A DNA stretch of 64,000 bases from NCBI GenBank assembly GCA_021613375.1, contig CM038708.1, forward strand, positions 28,697,912 through 28,761,911. The letters are read 5' to 3'. The notes below the pieces were generated by a model. That model was not told where the DNA came from, did no database searches, and saw nothing but the letters and a program-made list of their open reading frames with translations. Of this stretch, positions 1 through 11,095 are shown one piece after another (the stretch's first letter is position 1; every line of letters starts with the position of its first letter). The position numbers and the translations under genes are program-made. Origin of the DNA: Megaleporinus macrocephalus. Taxonomy: Eukaryota; Chordata; Actinopteri; Characiformes; Anostomidae.

Positions 1-2752
1 ATGTATCTAACAGCATTATATATGTATTTAAATGCAGTTTATATCATATAGTGTGACAAAATAATCATATGGAGGAAACCTGTCACACCTTATGACATTG
101 TGTCACACCATATGAGGTTTCATGTACTTAGCATGACATTAAGCTATGCTAACATCATAAAACCATGCTAGCTACAATATGACACTATAGTCATATTGTA
201 ATATCCACTGAAAAGTAATTTTGTTTGGATTATGTTTGTGTAAAAACGTGTCACACCAAAAGGGAACTGAAGCAGGAGTGTTGATATACTTGATTTTCTT
301 GAAAACATGAAGATCGATAACTCTCCTTGTGACTTTCAGTGTCCTTCTGAGGTGTTGTTCTTCCTACTGAAAGAAGGAGGACCCCCACTTCCTAAAGGTT
401 TCCAAACAATTGCCCGTTAAAAAAAAGGAATATGGCGTCACACCATATGATATCTATTTTTGGGACAAAATGTTTTAGTTAAGTGTGACTTCAAAATATT
501 ATGCCTGAACTTTTAGCCAAGCAGACTCACAATAGACATCTGGGTTATTAATATATGATTGAGTAAACAGAAAATGAATTCATGTTCTAGTGTTTATTTA
601 AAATCTAACTTTGTGAAATGTGCTTGGGACAGTCACGCCACATGAGCTTTTGCTGGTTTGAAAATTGTGAAAAAATGGAATGTTTATCCCATGAATGCTC
701 TATAAGTTCATATAAAACAGCACTTTCTGAACAATATGACCACAGTTTCTGACACATTTTTCTATAATTTACATAGATTTGACACACTGGACCAAAAAAA
801 GGCCATGTCAGGTCAACTACCCATATACACTTTAAAAAGCAGATCATTCTGGAGTTATGTGAGGAAGAATGTGGTAGCGATTGGGCTGGAAAACATTTCC
901 AAAAAAGAGTTCAGAGCCTTTAAAAAATCAGGAATTGAACAGTGATGTTCAGGATTTCCAGCACCAACATTAATGCAGTCTCTGTTAGTGAAGCCTGTCT
1001 GATAAATTCATCCTTTTACAACACATACATCAATAGACTGGCTTTATTAAACTTTAGACAACAATGTGAAAAACAAAGTAGAATATTTTATTTATAACCA
1101 AAAATGACTTACAATCAATGTGTTTTAGTATCTATAATACAAACAAAAGCCTGTAGAAGCATCACACTTGCTAGACACACTGCACCGCTATTGCACAGTA
1201 GCAGCCACGAGCAAGAGATTCTACCACTTTTCTCACTAAGTGGTGTTATTTGCTCTCAGAATCTAAAAGACTGACTAGCCATGATTGTTTTACTGGTAAT
1301 CTATCAACATCTGTTCACATGAAATGCTATTTGATAATTTAGTGGAATTAGTGTCAGTCTTACCAGTTTTTCATCTCTGGTCTATTTTCAGCTCAAACTA
1401 ATTCACGCCTAATGATTTTTAAATTAACACATAAGTACATGTGTGTAAGTTACTTATGCCTTCAATTCTATACGTTGTGTGTACATCTCCAGATAGCAAT
1501 ATTTTACATAAACAATAAATTATGTTAAAAATGTATTTTAAACTGTTTTACCACAAACGTAGTACTGAACCAATACTGAAGTTTACTTTTATAACTAATA
1601 ACTGATGTGTATACCAGGTGCTTCATTTGTGGTAATGTGCTCAGTATAAGCTTCTGTTGTGACCTTGGAAATTACTATTAACCACTAAGTGTGTGGACGA
1701 AGTTGTCGAGCAGTAAACATACTCATGTACGGTCATGAGAAATGAATCAGGATCTAAAGCATTTTGTTCTGCTGCACATGGTGGAAAAAACCACTAGAAA
1801 CTACTGCAGTTCTGTTGTTCAGGAGAGCTCCAGTTCCTGCAAATCCACATTTTTCCAGCTATTTACCCATTTAGGAAATCTGTACGGCCCCCCACATCCC
1901 AAAATATAGCTAACACAAAGTGATTCATTCAAAGTTATGATTTTACTGTATTTATTTATTTCACTATGTGCCATTATTAAAGCTTTTAGAAAATAGAAGC
2001 TTAACTGGGACATGATGATGGGTTAGTGGGGACAGACACCATGCAGCGTCAGATATTACATGGTGTCTAAGACTAAGCAGCGTCTGATGCTAAGTAGGTA
2101 ATAATTCAGTGTCACGAGTCAGTAGTTTAGTTCAGCTTCTGAGAGATAAACTGTCACAGCAGAGCGTTTGTGAGTGCTAGGCAGTGTCAGTGTTGTTTCT
2201 GATTATCATTTTTGGCATTGCCTGTGACCAAGCGAGGAGTTGAAAATGAAAGCGTGTGCATGCTGGGACATGAGGTGATGCAGCTCTTACTTGTGTTTTT
2301 CACATTTATATACTGTCATTACTGTGATTTCTCCTGAAACATCTCTATTGATCATGAATGCATTTAAACTGTACAAGCTGCCAGACTACAGTAGGTACTG
2401 GATCCAATTTGTGAAGTATCAGATTTATTCAGGACAAATTCAGATCTGATTATCCTGATCTAATTAGAAAAGGTGAGCTGTGTGCTTAAATCATCACACA
2501 CTTAATTGAGATTCATTTTTGAGTAACTGTTAATACACTCAGTGTACACAGTAGGAGGTGTTAGTAGTAGTAGCAGACTTCTTGAGGTCTGAAGTTTGTG
2601 TGTGTACGTGGTAAATCTAATGAAGTAAACTGTGGCTAATGGAGAACATTTGGAGTAAAAGTGAAAATCTGTGTAATTAGAATTATTCTTTACTGTGTGC
2701 ATATGAACGAAGGTGAAGTTTCTTAGTCCTCTGTCTTTGTGTGTGTTCGTAG
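1..2752. other. Intronic or upstream DNA, no exon recognised
   Basis: AT-rich sequence with only short open frames. The first few hundred bases hold scattered short motifs of the type GTCACACCATATGA, but no ordered array. Because the ntn4 exon at 2753 starts inside a codon, this stretch is most simply ntn4 intron, with the earlier exons outside the window. I saw no RNA gene and no intact mobile element. Confidence 0.5.
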
Positions 2753-2926
2753 CTCTGAAGGTGAGAGTGTTAGCAGCACACGATAAGGGCTCTCATGCTG
2801 AGGTGGATGTGAAAGTTCTGAAGGTGCTGTGGAGCAGCTCCATCCTCAGGCTCACGCAGGAAACTCTCACTCTGTTTCCGGAGTCCTGGACCTTGCGAGG
2901 CTGTACTTGTCCTGTACTGTACCCAG
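2753..2926 (+). CDS. ntn4: Netrin-4 penultimate coding exon (NTR/C345C domain)
   Basis: Netrin-4 is a secreted laminin-related protein of basement membranes that binds laminin and ends in an NTR (C345C) module. This exon encodes 58 residues of that module. It reads LKVRVLAAHDKGSHAEVDVK near the start and PESWTLRGCTCPVLYPG at the end, which follows the vertebrate netrin-4 C terminus closely, including the GCTCP cysteine pair. It is flanked by an AG acceptor after a T/G-rich tract (2751-2752) and a GT donor (2927). The exon enters with one base of the first codon already used and leaves after the first base of the next, matching the exon at 5184. The product identity is secure. That the gene is functional is inferred from the absence of stops or frameshifts. 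Confidence 0.9.
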
Positions 2927-3189
2927 GTCAGCATAATAACACACTCAACCACAGCACTGGGTATTAAGAAGTCGTCTCATGCTAAAGTCCTGCAATGGAC
3001 AAGAAAGAGGTTTATCTGAGCAGTAAGTGTGTTTTTACTTGGAAAGCTGCCACTGCATGGTACACCTGATTGATGAATTGATGAGGGGCTGATTACCTGA
3101 AACAGGATGTTAACTGCAGAAACTTGGCTGCCTGGAGGAAAGATGTAGAAATGGATCAACCCAAAATCAATATTGACCTTTTTTATAGC

Positions 3190-3480
3190 TTGTGTAAGAA
3201 TGCAGAGCTAGGTCTGTTGGATACATGAGCAGACTTTATTAAACAGGAACAAAAGCAAAAACACAGTCCAAAAGTTTGAGGGCAGAGAAATCCAAAAGAT
3301 AAACAACCCACAAACAGATAACAGGGACTAACAGTGCTTCAGAGAAATTGGAGTGTAAGAGGGAGTTTCTGTAAGAAAGCTGATTAGCTGGAAATGGAGG
3401 TGATGGTGATTGAGCCTTTGTCAGGGCAATAGTTAACATTCAGGAAAAGAGGACCTCTGGTGGACAGATTGGGAACAGCA
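3190..3480. repeat. Probable dispersed-repeat fragment in the ntn4 intron
   Basis: A stretch that begins near TTTATTAAACAGGAACAAAA and ends near CCTCTGGTGGACAG, a composition often seen in dispersed teleost repeats. I see no terminal repeats or coding potential, so the family is not assigned. It lies in the last ntn4 intron, upstream of the Tc1 copy. Confidence 0.3.
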
Positions 3481-3671
3481 CATGACATCTTTGTTGTTGG
3501 GAAATTCCAAAAACAACAGTTTAATACTTTTTTAGCAGTTCAGTGCTGTGTGGGCTAAGAGAGCACATTTACAGCAGTTTGTATTTTACAGAACATACGT
3601 AACTTTACTTGAATTATTGTTATACATCATAAAAGTACAACAGATCTGATGTTTTGAGCAAAAACCATCTA

Positions 3672-4818
3672 CAGTGCATCCAGAACGTATTCACAGCACC
3701 TTTCCCACATTTTGTTATGTTACAACCTTATTCCAAAAATATTTTACAAATTTATTACAAAAAAAAACCAAAACACTTGATTGGAGTCTGTGGTAAATCC
3801 AGTTGATTAGACATGGTTTGGAAAGGCTGTTTATATAAGTTCCATAGTTGACAGTACATGTCGGAGCTCAAACCAACACATTAAGTCTATGGAATTGTCT
3901 GAAGACCTCTAAGACAGGATTGTATGGACGCTAAGATCTGGAGAAGATACAGAAATATTTCTGCAGCATTGAAGCTCCCACTGAGCACAGTGTCTTCCAT
4001 CATCTGTAAATGGAAGAAGTTTGGAACCACCAGGACTCCTCCTAGCACTGGCTGCCCAGGCCAATCTGAGTGATCGGGGTAGAAGGGCCTTAATCAGGCA
4101 GGTGACCAAGAACCCAAGGGTCACTCTGACAGAGCCTCAGTGTGAGAACCTTCCAGAAGGACAGCCATTTCTGCAGCGCTCCACCAATCAGGTCTGTGTG
4201 GTTGAGTGGCAGAAGCCAGTCCTTAGTACAAGGTACAAGACAGTCGGCTTGGAGTTTTCCAAAATGCACCTGGAGGACTCTCAGACCATGAGAAACAAAA
4301 TTCTCTGATCTGAAGAAACAAAGATTAAACTCTTTGGCCTTAATGCCAAGCGTCATGTCTGGAGGAAACCAGGCACCGCTCATCACCTGGCCAATACTAT
4401 CCTTACAGTGAAGCATGGTGGTGGCAGCATCATGCTGTGGGGTTTTTTTTAGCAGCAGAATCTTGATTATTCTGTATTGGATTAATTATTTCTGGAGATC
4501 TGAAAATGGCTGTGCACCAACGCTCCCCATCCAACCTGATGGAGCTTGAGAGGTTCTGCTAAGAAGAAAAAAGACTGTAATGTCTGTAAAAGGTGCTTCA
4601 ACAAAGTATTGGGCAGATGCTGTGAATACTTACATACATGTGATTTTTATTAATTAATTAATTGATTTAAAAAATTAGCAAAAAAAATAAACAAACTTCT
4701 TTTTACTTTGTCATTATGGGGTATTGTTTGTAGAAAAAATACATTGAATCCATGTTGGAATAAGGCTGTAACATAAAATGTGGAGAAAGTGAAGTGCTGT
4801 AAGTTTCTGGATACACTG
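3672..4818 (+). mobile_element. Decayed Tc1/mariner element with TA target duplication
   Basis: The left end reads CAGTGCATCCAGAACGTATT and the right end is its imperfect inverse (...TTCTGGATACACTG). TA dinucleotides lie on both sides (3670-3671 and 4819-4820), the Tc1 target signature. Between them on the plus strand, from about 3888, lie traces of a Tc1 transposase: an N-terminal helix-turn-helix region (LSEDL, DRIVWTLRSGEDTE) and a middle part containing RALIRQVTKNPRVTL. The reading frame is broken by several stops and frame changes. At 1147 bp the copy is shorter than usual full-length fish Tc1 elements, so part of the catalytic region is missing. It sits in the last ntn4 intron and cannot move itself. 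Confidence 0.88.
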
Positions 4819-5183
4819 TAATTTCAGTTCTACATGCTGTCATATTTCACTGTGGTCAACATGCACAGATACTTTCTGTAACTCTTCTAGCGTCTAATGA
4901 GTCTAATGAGTTAAAGGGGCTATTCTCCAGTTCTCTGAATGGATTCTGAGTTGATTAAGGGTGAACGTGAGTCAAAAGACAAAATAGGAAAGAAATATTA
5001 ACCAATAATATCAAGTTTCAGCTTCCCACCACCCGTTCTGTCTCATATGAAAATAGCTAGCTAGTGCTGCTCAACCAGACACATAAACAGTTACTGCTCA
5101 GATTTTTTATTTGGTGGGTAAAGATGTTACTGTTACTGACTGTAATTACAATGCTCTATGGTTCTTTTCCTCTCCTGCTGTAG

Positions 5184-5317
5184 GGAAGGAGTATCTTGTT
5201 GCCGGGCACAAGGATGTAAGAAAAGGTCGTTTTGTGGTCAACACAAAGAGTTTAGTGAAGCCATGGAGAGCCGGCCTCAGTCCCAGAGTCCTTCAGCTTT
5301 ACAATAAGTGTAACTAA
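5184..5317 (+). CDS. ntn4: Netrin-4 last coding exon with stop codon
   Basis: This exon follows a pyrimidine-rich tract and TAG acceptor (5181-5183) and completes the glycine codon split with the exon ending at 2926. It encodes about 44 residues (GKEYLVAGHKDVRKGRFVVN, then SLVKPWRAGL) and stops at TAA 5315-5317. EYLVAGH-D-R-G is the conserved end of the netrin-4 NTR domain, and the last residues (YNKCN) keep the terminal cysteine. The phase match across a 2.2-kb intron carrying a Tc1 copy supports one continuous gene on the plus strand. The remaining exons must lie to the left of the window. Confidence 0.9.
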
Positions 5318-5865
5318 GAGAAAAAGTCAAGTACTACACTAAAGCTCCGTTCATCTCCGGAGCTGGAATCCAGTTTCCGGTACAGGATTTTGTAGTCACT
5401 GGTAGGTATGTCACCACATGGCCAGTCAGCTTCATTAACTTTTTAGTGATTACAAAATCTAAGATAGGAAACTGGATTCAGACTCTGGAGTTGAAGACCT
5501 CTGTGTGTGGTCCACCATCAGCTGAATCCTGATGATGTGAATTGAAAGTGTACATATGTTTGTGTATGAACGAGGCTCAGAGAACGACAAAGCAGTTTGA
5601 AATATTATTGCATTGTACAGAATAGATATCCACTGTTTGTACATAGTGTTATAATGTATATGTGACATGTTGTATTCTTTAATAGTTTGATGTATATAAT
5701 ATACAGTTTGTACATAATTATAAACATATTTTATAAAAGGAAAAGGAAAAGTACGGCATGCAGCAGACAAAGAGAAAGTCATAGCTGGTACTCTTTGTCA
5801 GTAATGTTTTTGTACCCTGCTTTTGCTGAACTATCATCTGAAACTGATGAAATGACTCTGTTTTC

Positions 5866-5871
5866 AATAAA
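5866..5871 (+). promoter_or_regulatory. ntn4: Polyadenylation signal AATAAA, probable ntn4 3' end
   Basis: AATAAA about 550 bp after the ntn4 stop codon, in the sense direction. The stretch between has no other gene and is read as 3' UTR. Use of this site is inferred; another signal further on is possible. Confidence 0.5.
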
Positions 5872-6024
5872 TTAATCATACAGGAGGGGCACGGTTTGGG
5901 CTGTAATTTCTACAAAGCTGGATGTTTGTGTCACCTGTGGTGACAGATGATCACACTCAGTTTGTGTGAAAAGTTGATGTGCATATAAAGTAATACTTTG
6001 ATGATTTTGTAAAGCTGGGTGTGA

Positions 6025-6308
6025 ATATGCATCCATCCATTATCTTTCTCTTTATCCTGCTAGTCTGGGTGGGGGGTGGGAGGCGTTATCCCAATCCCAG
6101 GGTCATCAGGTGAAGGAGGAGTACACCATGCACAGGTCACAAGTGCATCACATGGTCAACACACACTCATGCTTACAGGCAATTTAGAGTGACTGATCAA
6201 CCTAACACTCAGGAAACCGGAGAACCCGTAGGAAACCCACTCAAGCCCGAACCTGGACCGTCTTGCTGTGAGGCGACAGTGCTAACCACTGCACCACCGT
6301 GTCGCCTG
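6025..6308 (+). repeat. Dispersed fish repeat with GCTAACCACTGCACCACCGTG tail
   Basis: It starts at a CATCCATCCATTATC motif, continues through GGCAATTTAGAGTGAC and GGAAACC-type blocks, and ends with GCTAACCACTGCACCACCG. This layout is that of a very common dispersed teleost repeat. The copy is diverged and internally shortened. Its last 23 bases closely resemble the unit of the tandem array at 61544-62299. Confidence 0.65.
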
Positions 6309-6989
6309 TATGTGATTATAACATTCTTTATACATGTAGCTGCTGTTGTAATCACCTCTTTAATCAGTCTGCAAGATTTACCTTCTCTGATAGACTTCCA
6401 AAGTATAACCTGTTCAGCAGTCCAGAACATTTCGTGTTGATATAAGATGCTGAAAGACTAAATACAGCGAGCAGCAACGGTCAAAACTATTTTTATCCAA
6501 CATCTGATCTGATCTGCCTGAAAAATCTAGCAAAATCAGAGATTTGAATCTGGGTGGGACTAAAGCAGACCACTCCAGAGTAGGTGATTGATACAGTAGG
6601 TAATTCAGCCTGTTATTTTCTCAGAGGAGAAGAAAGAAGAACACAGACATCCCAACAAACATAACAGGCATGAGTGTTTATTCATACATTACTAAACATA
6701 CATATGTGCTGTAAAAATAAACCATCTTTATGTTTCAGGTATTTCTTTATATTACATTCATTATTAGTTTAGATATTTTTCTAAATGTGAAATCAGTGGT
6801 ATGTGAGACGCCATATCAGTTATGTTCCCAATTTCTCTGTAGTTCTATATTAGATTAAACAAATAGCACTTACACTTTTATTTTTTATTATAATCTGTAC
6901 ATTATATACATATGCTTTATTTCAATGTCTCACTAAATGCACCATCAAATGTCATGAAGAACTGAAATGACACAGTTACACTCTTCATT

Positions 6990-7370
6990 ACTTCATTAGT
7001 AACACTAATGCTGGGTAGAGCCTCCATCTTCTCTCAAAACAGCTTCAGTTCTTTGTGACAAAACATCAGATCCACATAGATTTGGTTGGTGGACTATTCT
7101 CAGTCCAGCAGTGACATTGAGGTGTTTAAAAACTCCCTCAGCACTGCTGTGTCTGATCTACTCATACCAGCACACACACTAACACACCACCACCACGTCA
7201 GTGTCACTAGAGTGCTGAGAATGTTCCCCCTCTCAAATGATACTTGCTCTGTGGTGGTCCTGTGTGAGCCCTGACCCAAAGTATGCAGTGAATCAGGTGA
7301 ACTACAGTGTAATTGTAGAACTACAAGGTGTTCCTGTATCGTAAGTGGAGCTGATAAAATAGATACAAGA
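6990..7370 (+). repeat. Fish MITE fragment (CTTTATTAG / GAGCTGATAAAAT family)
   Basis: Contains CTAATGCTGGGTAGAGCCTCC-like sequence at the left, then CTCAGTCCAGCAGTGACA, GTGTCTGATCTACTCATACC, GTGGTGGTCCTGTG and, near the right end, GTGGAGCTGATAAAAT. These blocks occur in this order in a non-autonomous DNA repeat widespread in teleosts. Inverse-oriented relatives lie at 25817-25975 and 49027-49195. Confidence 0.6.
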
Positions 7371-8254
7371 TACGACCTGCTTTTAATCTTATGACTAATC
7401 AGTGTACATATATAAGTTTAACTAACTGATTATGATGTAAAGAAAACCATCATTCAAACTATAATGTGAAATGTCAAAATGGTTTCATCACGTACTTTGG
7501 GGGAGAAGCCCCCCTTAAAATATCAATGTCATGAACCAAATTAAAAAAAAATGTTGTTAAATTTGAGAAACGTTTCATGAGCACTGAAGGAATAACAATA
7601 GACCTAGACAGAATCTAGATCAGTCCTAGACAGAAATATTTTTTACCAACTTCAGTATAAAATTGTTCGTTCTGCTGTGGCATAAATATCATGTCTGTGT
7701 CGACAATGTTAGAATTGAAATATCATGAGTATTGTGAATGTCACTGGTGAGCTCTAGAGAGATTCTGTCTGTTCCTTTGTTAAATTCATAAAGAAGTCCT
7801 CCAGTGTTCACAGTCTGTGGTGCACTTCCAAACTCGACCAGAAGATGTCCCTTCAAGACCATGAACTAACATGTCCAGCTCAAATCCAGGTCCAAGAACA
7901 CTTTACACCACACAGTACATACACACTTAAATTACAGTCCTCAGCAGATGAAATTTTAATTGAGTAAAAAGGCCACCCAAACAAGGGGGCTAAAAAGAAT
8001 GTAGAGAAACAGATTACAGACTACAGCCTCTAATTTTATAACTATACTATATGGAACTAAGTGGAATATAAAAATAACTTAATAAATATCAAATAAATAT
8101 ACATAAAAAAAAAAATATATATATATAATACATTGTTTAATATTATTATTATAGAAACCATAGGTATAATTTATTACTTTACAGGTTTGTTATTTATTTC
8201 TATATTTATTGATTTATTTCCCTTTTTTCAAACGCTTTATTTCTGTATCTGGCA
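7371..8254. other. No feature recognised
   Basis: AT-rich sequence including an A-rich and short AT run near 8104-8130. I see no exon, RNA gene or intact repeat. Confidence 0.4.
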
Positions 8255-8761
8255 AAATGATCTGGCAAAAATCATGCACATAGTGGCCCTAGTGCTAATA
8301 TTGTGAAATGGAAGGATCACACGGCGGCTAAAGTTGGTTTGTTTATATAAATATATGTAACTCTTTGAAGGGTGATTTTAGTGACACCTTTGGAAACATC
8401 AAGCCAGACATTCCTTTACGCCTGTTTTATGTGACGTTAATAAATAATAAAGAGTTATAAAAAATTATACTGTTGTACTACGTAAGATCTGCCTGGTAAA
8501 TATGTTGAACTTGAAAAAAACAAAACATAAAATAAAATGCAAAATTGGTAAGGGCCAAGCCCTCCATATCTCTGGGCCTTTGGAGGATAGATACGTAAAC
8601 CCTGAGGTGTTTTAGCCACACCCTTTGGATGCTCACTTAACAGATGTGTAAAATCATGCACGTAGTCCTGAAGTGGCTCTAGAGCTAATGTTGTGAAATG
8701 GAAGGATTAGCAACAGAGTAGTTGTTCATATGAATGTTTGTAACTCTTTGAAGGGTAATTG
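8255..8761. repeat. Pair of direct repeats abutting a DOCK exon
   Basis: Two related stretches (about 8272-8380 and 8650-8761) share the order ATCATGCAC, CTAATRTTGTGAAATGGAAG and GTAACTCTTTGAAGGGT. The second copy ends a base or two from the last recognisable codon of the DOCK exon at 8762-8836. The family is not recognised. Its position at the point where DOCK homology stops suggests insertion or rearrangement there. Confidence 0.5.
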
Positions 8762-8836
8762 AATTGTTGACACTGTATAGGTCTTCACTTTGAACAGCGG
8801 CTTGGCATTCTCCACCCACTTGATGTCAGGTGATGA
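8762..8836 (-). CDS. DOCK-D fragment: last recognisable exon, 3' end lost
   Basis: On the minus strand, after a CTGCCACAAG acceptor, come 25 codons starting SSPDIKWVENAKPLFKVK and ending TYTVSTI. This matches the segment after DHR-1 in zizimin-type DOCK proteins (IKWV...KPL.K...VST). The exon is in phase with the exon at 9411-9532. After the isoleucine codon no GT donor follows and the homology ends at the start of a repeat (8255-8761), so the exon looks cut. No later DOCK exon, including the DHR-2 exchange domain, is visible further left. Confidence 0.75.
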
Positions 8837-8995
8837 CTTGTGGCAGAATTAAAAAGAAATTATCATCAACTTTCAGCAACATCCTGTAATGTGATCTCAT
8901 TTGTTACTTTACATGCATCCATTTTAAGAAAAATGAGGCCAAATCTCAACTAGTGACCACACTTTTATTTCTCTGTTGAGATAAAACTTGGCTTT

Positions 8996-9023
8996 ACACA
9001 CACACACACACATACATATATAT

Positions 9024-9088
<65 letters not shown>
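8996..9088. repeat. (AC)n(AT)n microsatellite
   Basis: A short CA run grading into a long uninterrupted TA run, in a DOCK intron. Confidence 0.97.
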
Positions 9089-9090
<2 letters not shown>

Positions 9091-9410
9091 CTACATTTAC
9101 TCATTTTACTCTGTTGCATTAATAGGTGAGTTATTCATTGTAGGGGTCTCCACTAGGTGTACTATCTGCCACCTACTCATATAACTATGCACTGTTTAAA
9201 TGAATGAATCTGTTACAGAGTAAAGTCTGAAAAATAGAATATTACATCTGATTATTTTAACCACACTGTAGATTTTAAGCTACAAGGTAAAACGATACAC
9301 CAGAAGAAACAGACTGTAATAAAGTTTAGGTGGATGAAGAGAGGCAGCCCTACTTTGCTATCTTATTAATAAATATTAACAGTGAAGAGAATAGAAATAG
9401 TAGAATCTAC

Positions 9411-9532
9411 CTTTTTGGAGTCATGGTTCTTGTCATAGAGATAGCCAGCAGGTAAATTAGCTGAAACAGGAAGCTGTAAATCTGAGGACTGTATCCTCCC
9501 ATCCTTTAGCAATGGGGTCCATGCATATCCCA
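9411..9532 (-). CDS. DOCK-D exon, end of DHR-1 domain
   Basis: On the minus strand, TTTTACAG precedes TGGGATATGC and AAAAAG|GTAGATT closes the exon. Together with the first base from the previous exon it reads [13 protein letters not shown], then [14 protein letters not shown] and YDKNHDSKK. The VGY.W.PLLKDGR and LPAGYL blocks are a DHR-1 hallmark in DOCK9/10/11. DHR-1 binds phosphoinositides and brings these Cdc42/Rac exchange factors to membranes. The length (122 nt) and phase fit both neighbours. Confidence 0.85.
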
Positions 9533-9986
9533 CTGTAAAACACCATGAGCTGTTCGAGGGACTAGTTTAACAGAAATACACACACACACAGACACATACA
9601 CAACATTTGCAGCAGAGTTCAAAATGCAGACGTGCTGCTAGAAGAAGAAGAGAGAGCTACTGATGACTTTCTGAACCAGAGTTTGTCTTGAAGTGGGTTG
9701 AGATCTCTAGCATCTGCATAGAGTCCTGCAGCTGCATTGTCTCAGCATGGTGATGTGTATTTCTCAGTTCAGATTTATATTAATTATAATGTAAAAACAT
9801 TTGACTTTTAATGAGTAAGTTATTAAATATTTTGTCCACATATATTTTCAGAAATATAAAGACTTTAAGACTTAAAGTGACATTACCAGCCAATCATAAA
9901 CTACTGACTCTCCATGAGTACAGGCCTGCTGACCACTAGAGGGTGCTTCCTGACCCTTAAGAGAAACACTTCTATATACTACACTA

Positions 9987-9987
<1 letters not shown>

Positions 9988-10071
<84 letters not shown>
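9988..10071. repeat. (AT)n microsatellite
   Basis: An uninterrupted run of AT dinucleotides between two DOCK exons. Confidence 0.97.
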
Positions 10072-10075
<4 letters not shown>

Positions 10076-10125
10076 AGATCAATATTGCAATATCAATTCA
10101 TATTCTGAATCATGCACAGTCTTAC

Positions 10126-10249
10126 CCAGCGTTTCAACTCCCTCTCTCTTCTTGGAGCTGGCTTTGTTGCTGAGCTCACAGCTGATGTGGTAGAAGGTGA
10201 AGAGAAGGTGGTGTTTCTCGTGAATGTCAACCAGCAGTTCTATTTTAAT
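10126..10249 (-). CDS. DOCK-D exon, DHR-1 core
   Basis: Minus strand, acceptor CTACACAG and donor GTAAG. It encodes IKIELLVDIHEKHHLLFTFY followed by HISCELSNKASSKKREGVET and ends one base into a valine codon. The EKHHLLFTFYHISC block and the KKRE.VET loop place it in the DOCK9/10/11 (DOCK-D) group rather than DOCK6/7/8. In relatives this exon is preceded by exons for the first half of DHR-1. None is visible in the ~720 bp before the next exon found (10973-11095). Confidence 0.88.
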
Positions 10250-10972
10250 CTGTGTAGAGAAATTTAAGATAAACTTAATTATATCAGATCATTATAACAC
10301 ACCACTAGCACCAATAACCAGCAGGCTAATCATTATTTTAAATTTGATATATGAGTTCTGGCATCTGAATTAGTAAAATGGTGATTAAGCACTTTAATCT
10401 TTTGAAATACAAATACAGTGAAATACAAATCTGCTTCCTCCCACAAGATAACATCCAACATAACATCAAAACACTCTGACATGGGAGTAAGTACTTTACT
10501 TTATGACACCACTTCAGCATTATAAATTCAAATGTAATCATTTAGTTAAATATAAACAGTAAAGAAAGTTGAGTGGGGGTCTTGTGACTTGTGACACTGA
10601 CTGTTAAAAAACTAACAAAAAAGTAAAAAAAAACCTGGGTCTATAACTACATGACCTTCTTAGGATCTGAATATATTTAAGAATTCTCCATAGATGGCAA
10701 GACAACCAGTTTATGAATACATTTTGATTTACCCCACAGATATAAATAGCTTATATACAACATTTACATTTGTTTACATTGTACTTAATTTTAGGCTTGT
10801 AAAATAAGTACGACAGAGTGTCTATGAGTTGCAAAACATTAAATGTCTGACATCATACCTCTAACTGTTCAGCATTACCATACTCCATCCAGCTCCTCCA
10901 TTAGCCCTCCACTCTGTAGACATATGTGTCCTCAAAGTGGCTGTTTATTTATTACTAGAGGCGCATACACAC

Positions 10973-11095
10973 CTTGCTCATGTCTGATGTTTTAATGTAA
11001 GGTTCAGCGCAGTGAGTGATGCCATTCTGTAGAACCTTCTCCACCCGAGCAACCAGGAAGATGTCAGTGTTTGGGACGGTCACAGAGAAGATACC
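10973..11095 (-). CDS. DOCK-D exon upstream of DHR-1
   Basis: Minus strand, acceptor TTTTCTGCAG and donor GTGTGTATG. It gives 41 codons: [20 protein letters not shown], then [13 protein letters not shown] and [26 protein letters not shown] and THCAEPY are near-invariant in the zizimin family. It starts and ends in phase 0, joining in frame to the exon at 20388-20618 and also, formally, to the exon at 10126-10249, although sequence known in the family between them is absent. Confidence 0.9.

Noticed and set aside
736..945. 69-codon plus-strand frame in the first kilobase
   Set aside because: Short, no splice context and no likeness to netrin-4 or another known family.
4021..4416. Separate short genes at 4.0-4.4 kb
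   Set aside because: The plus frame is a piece of decayed Tc1 transposase and the minus frames are its shadows.
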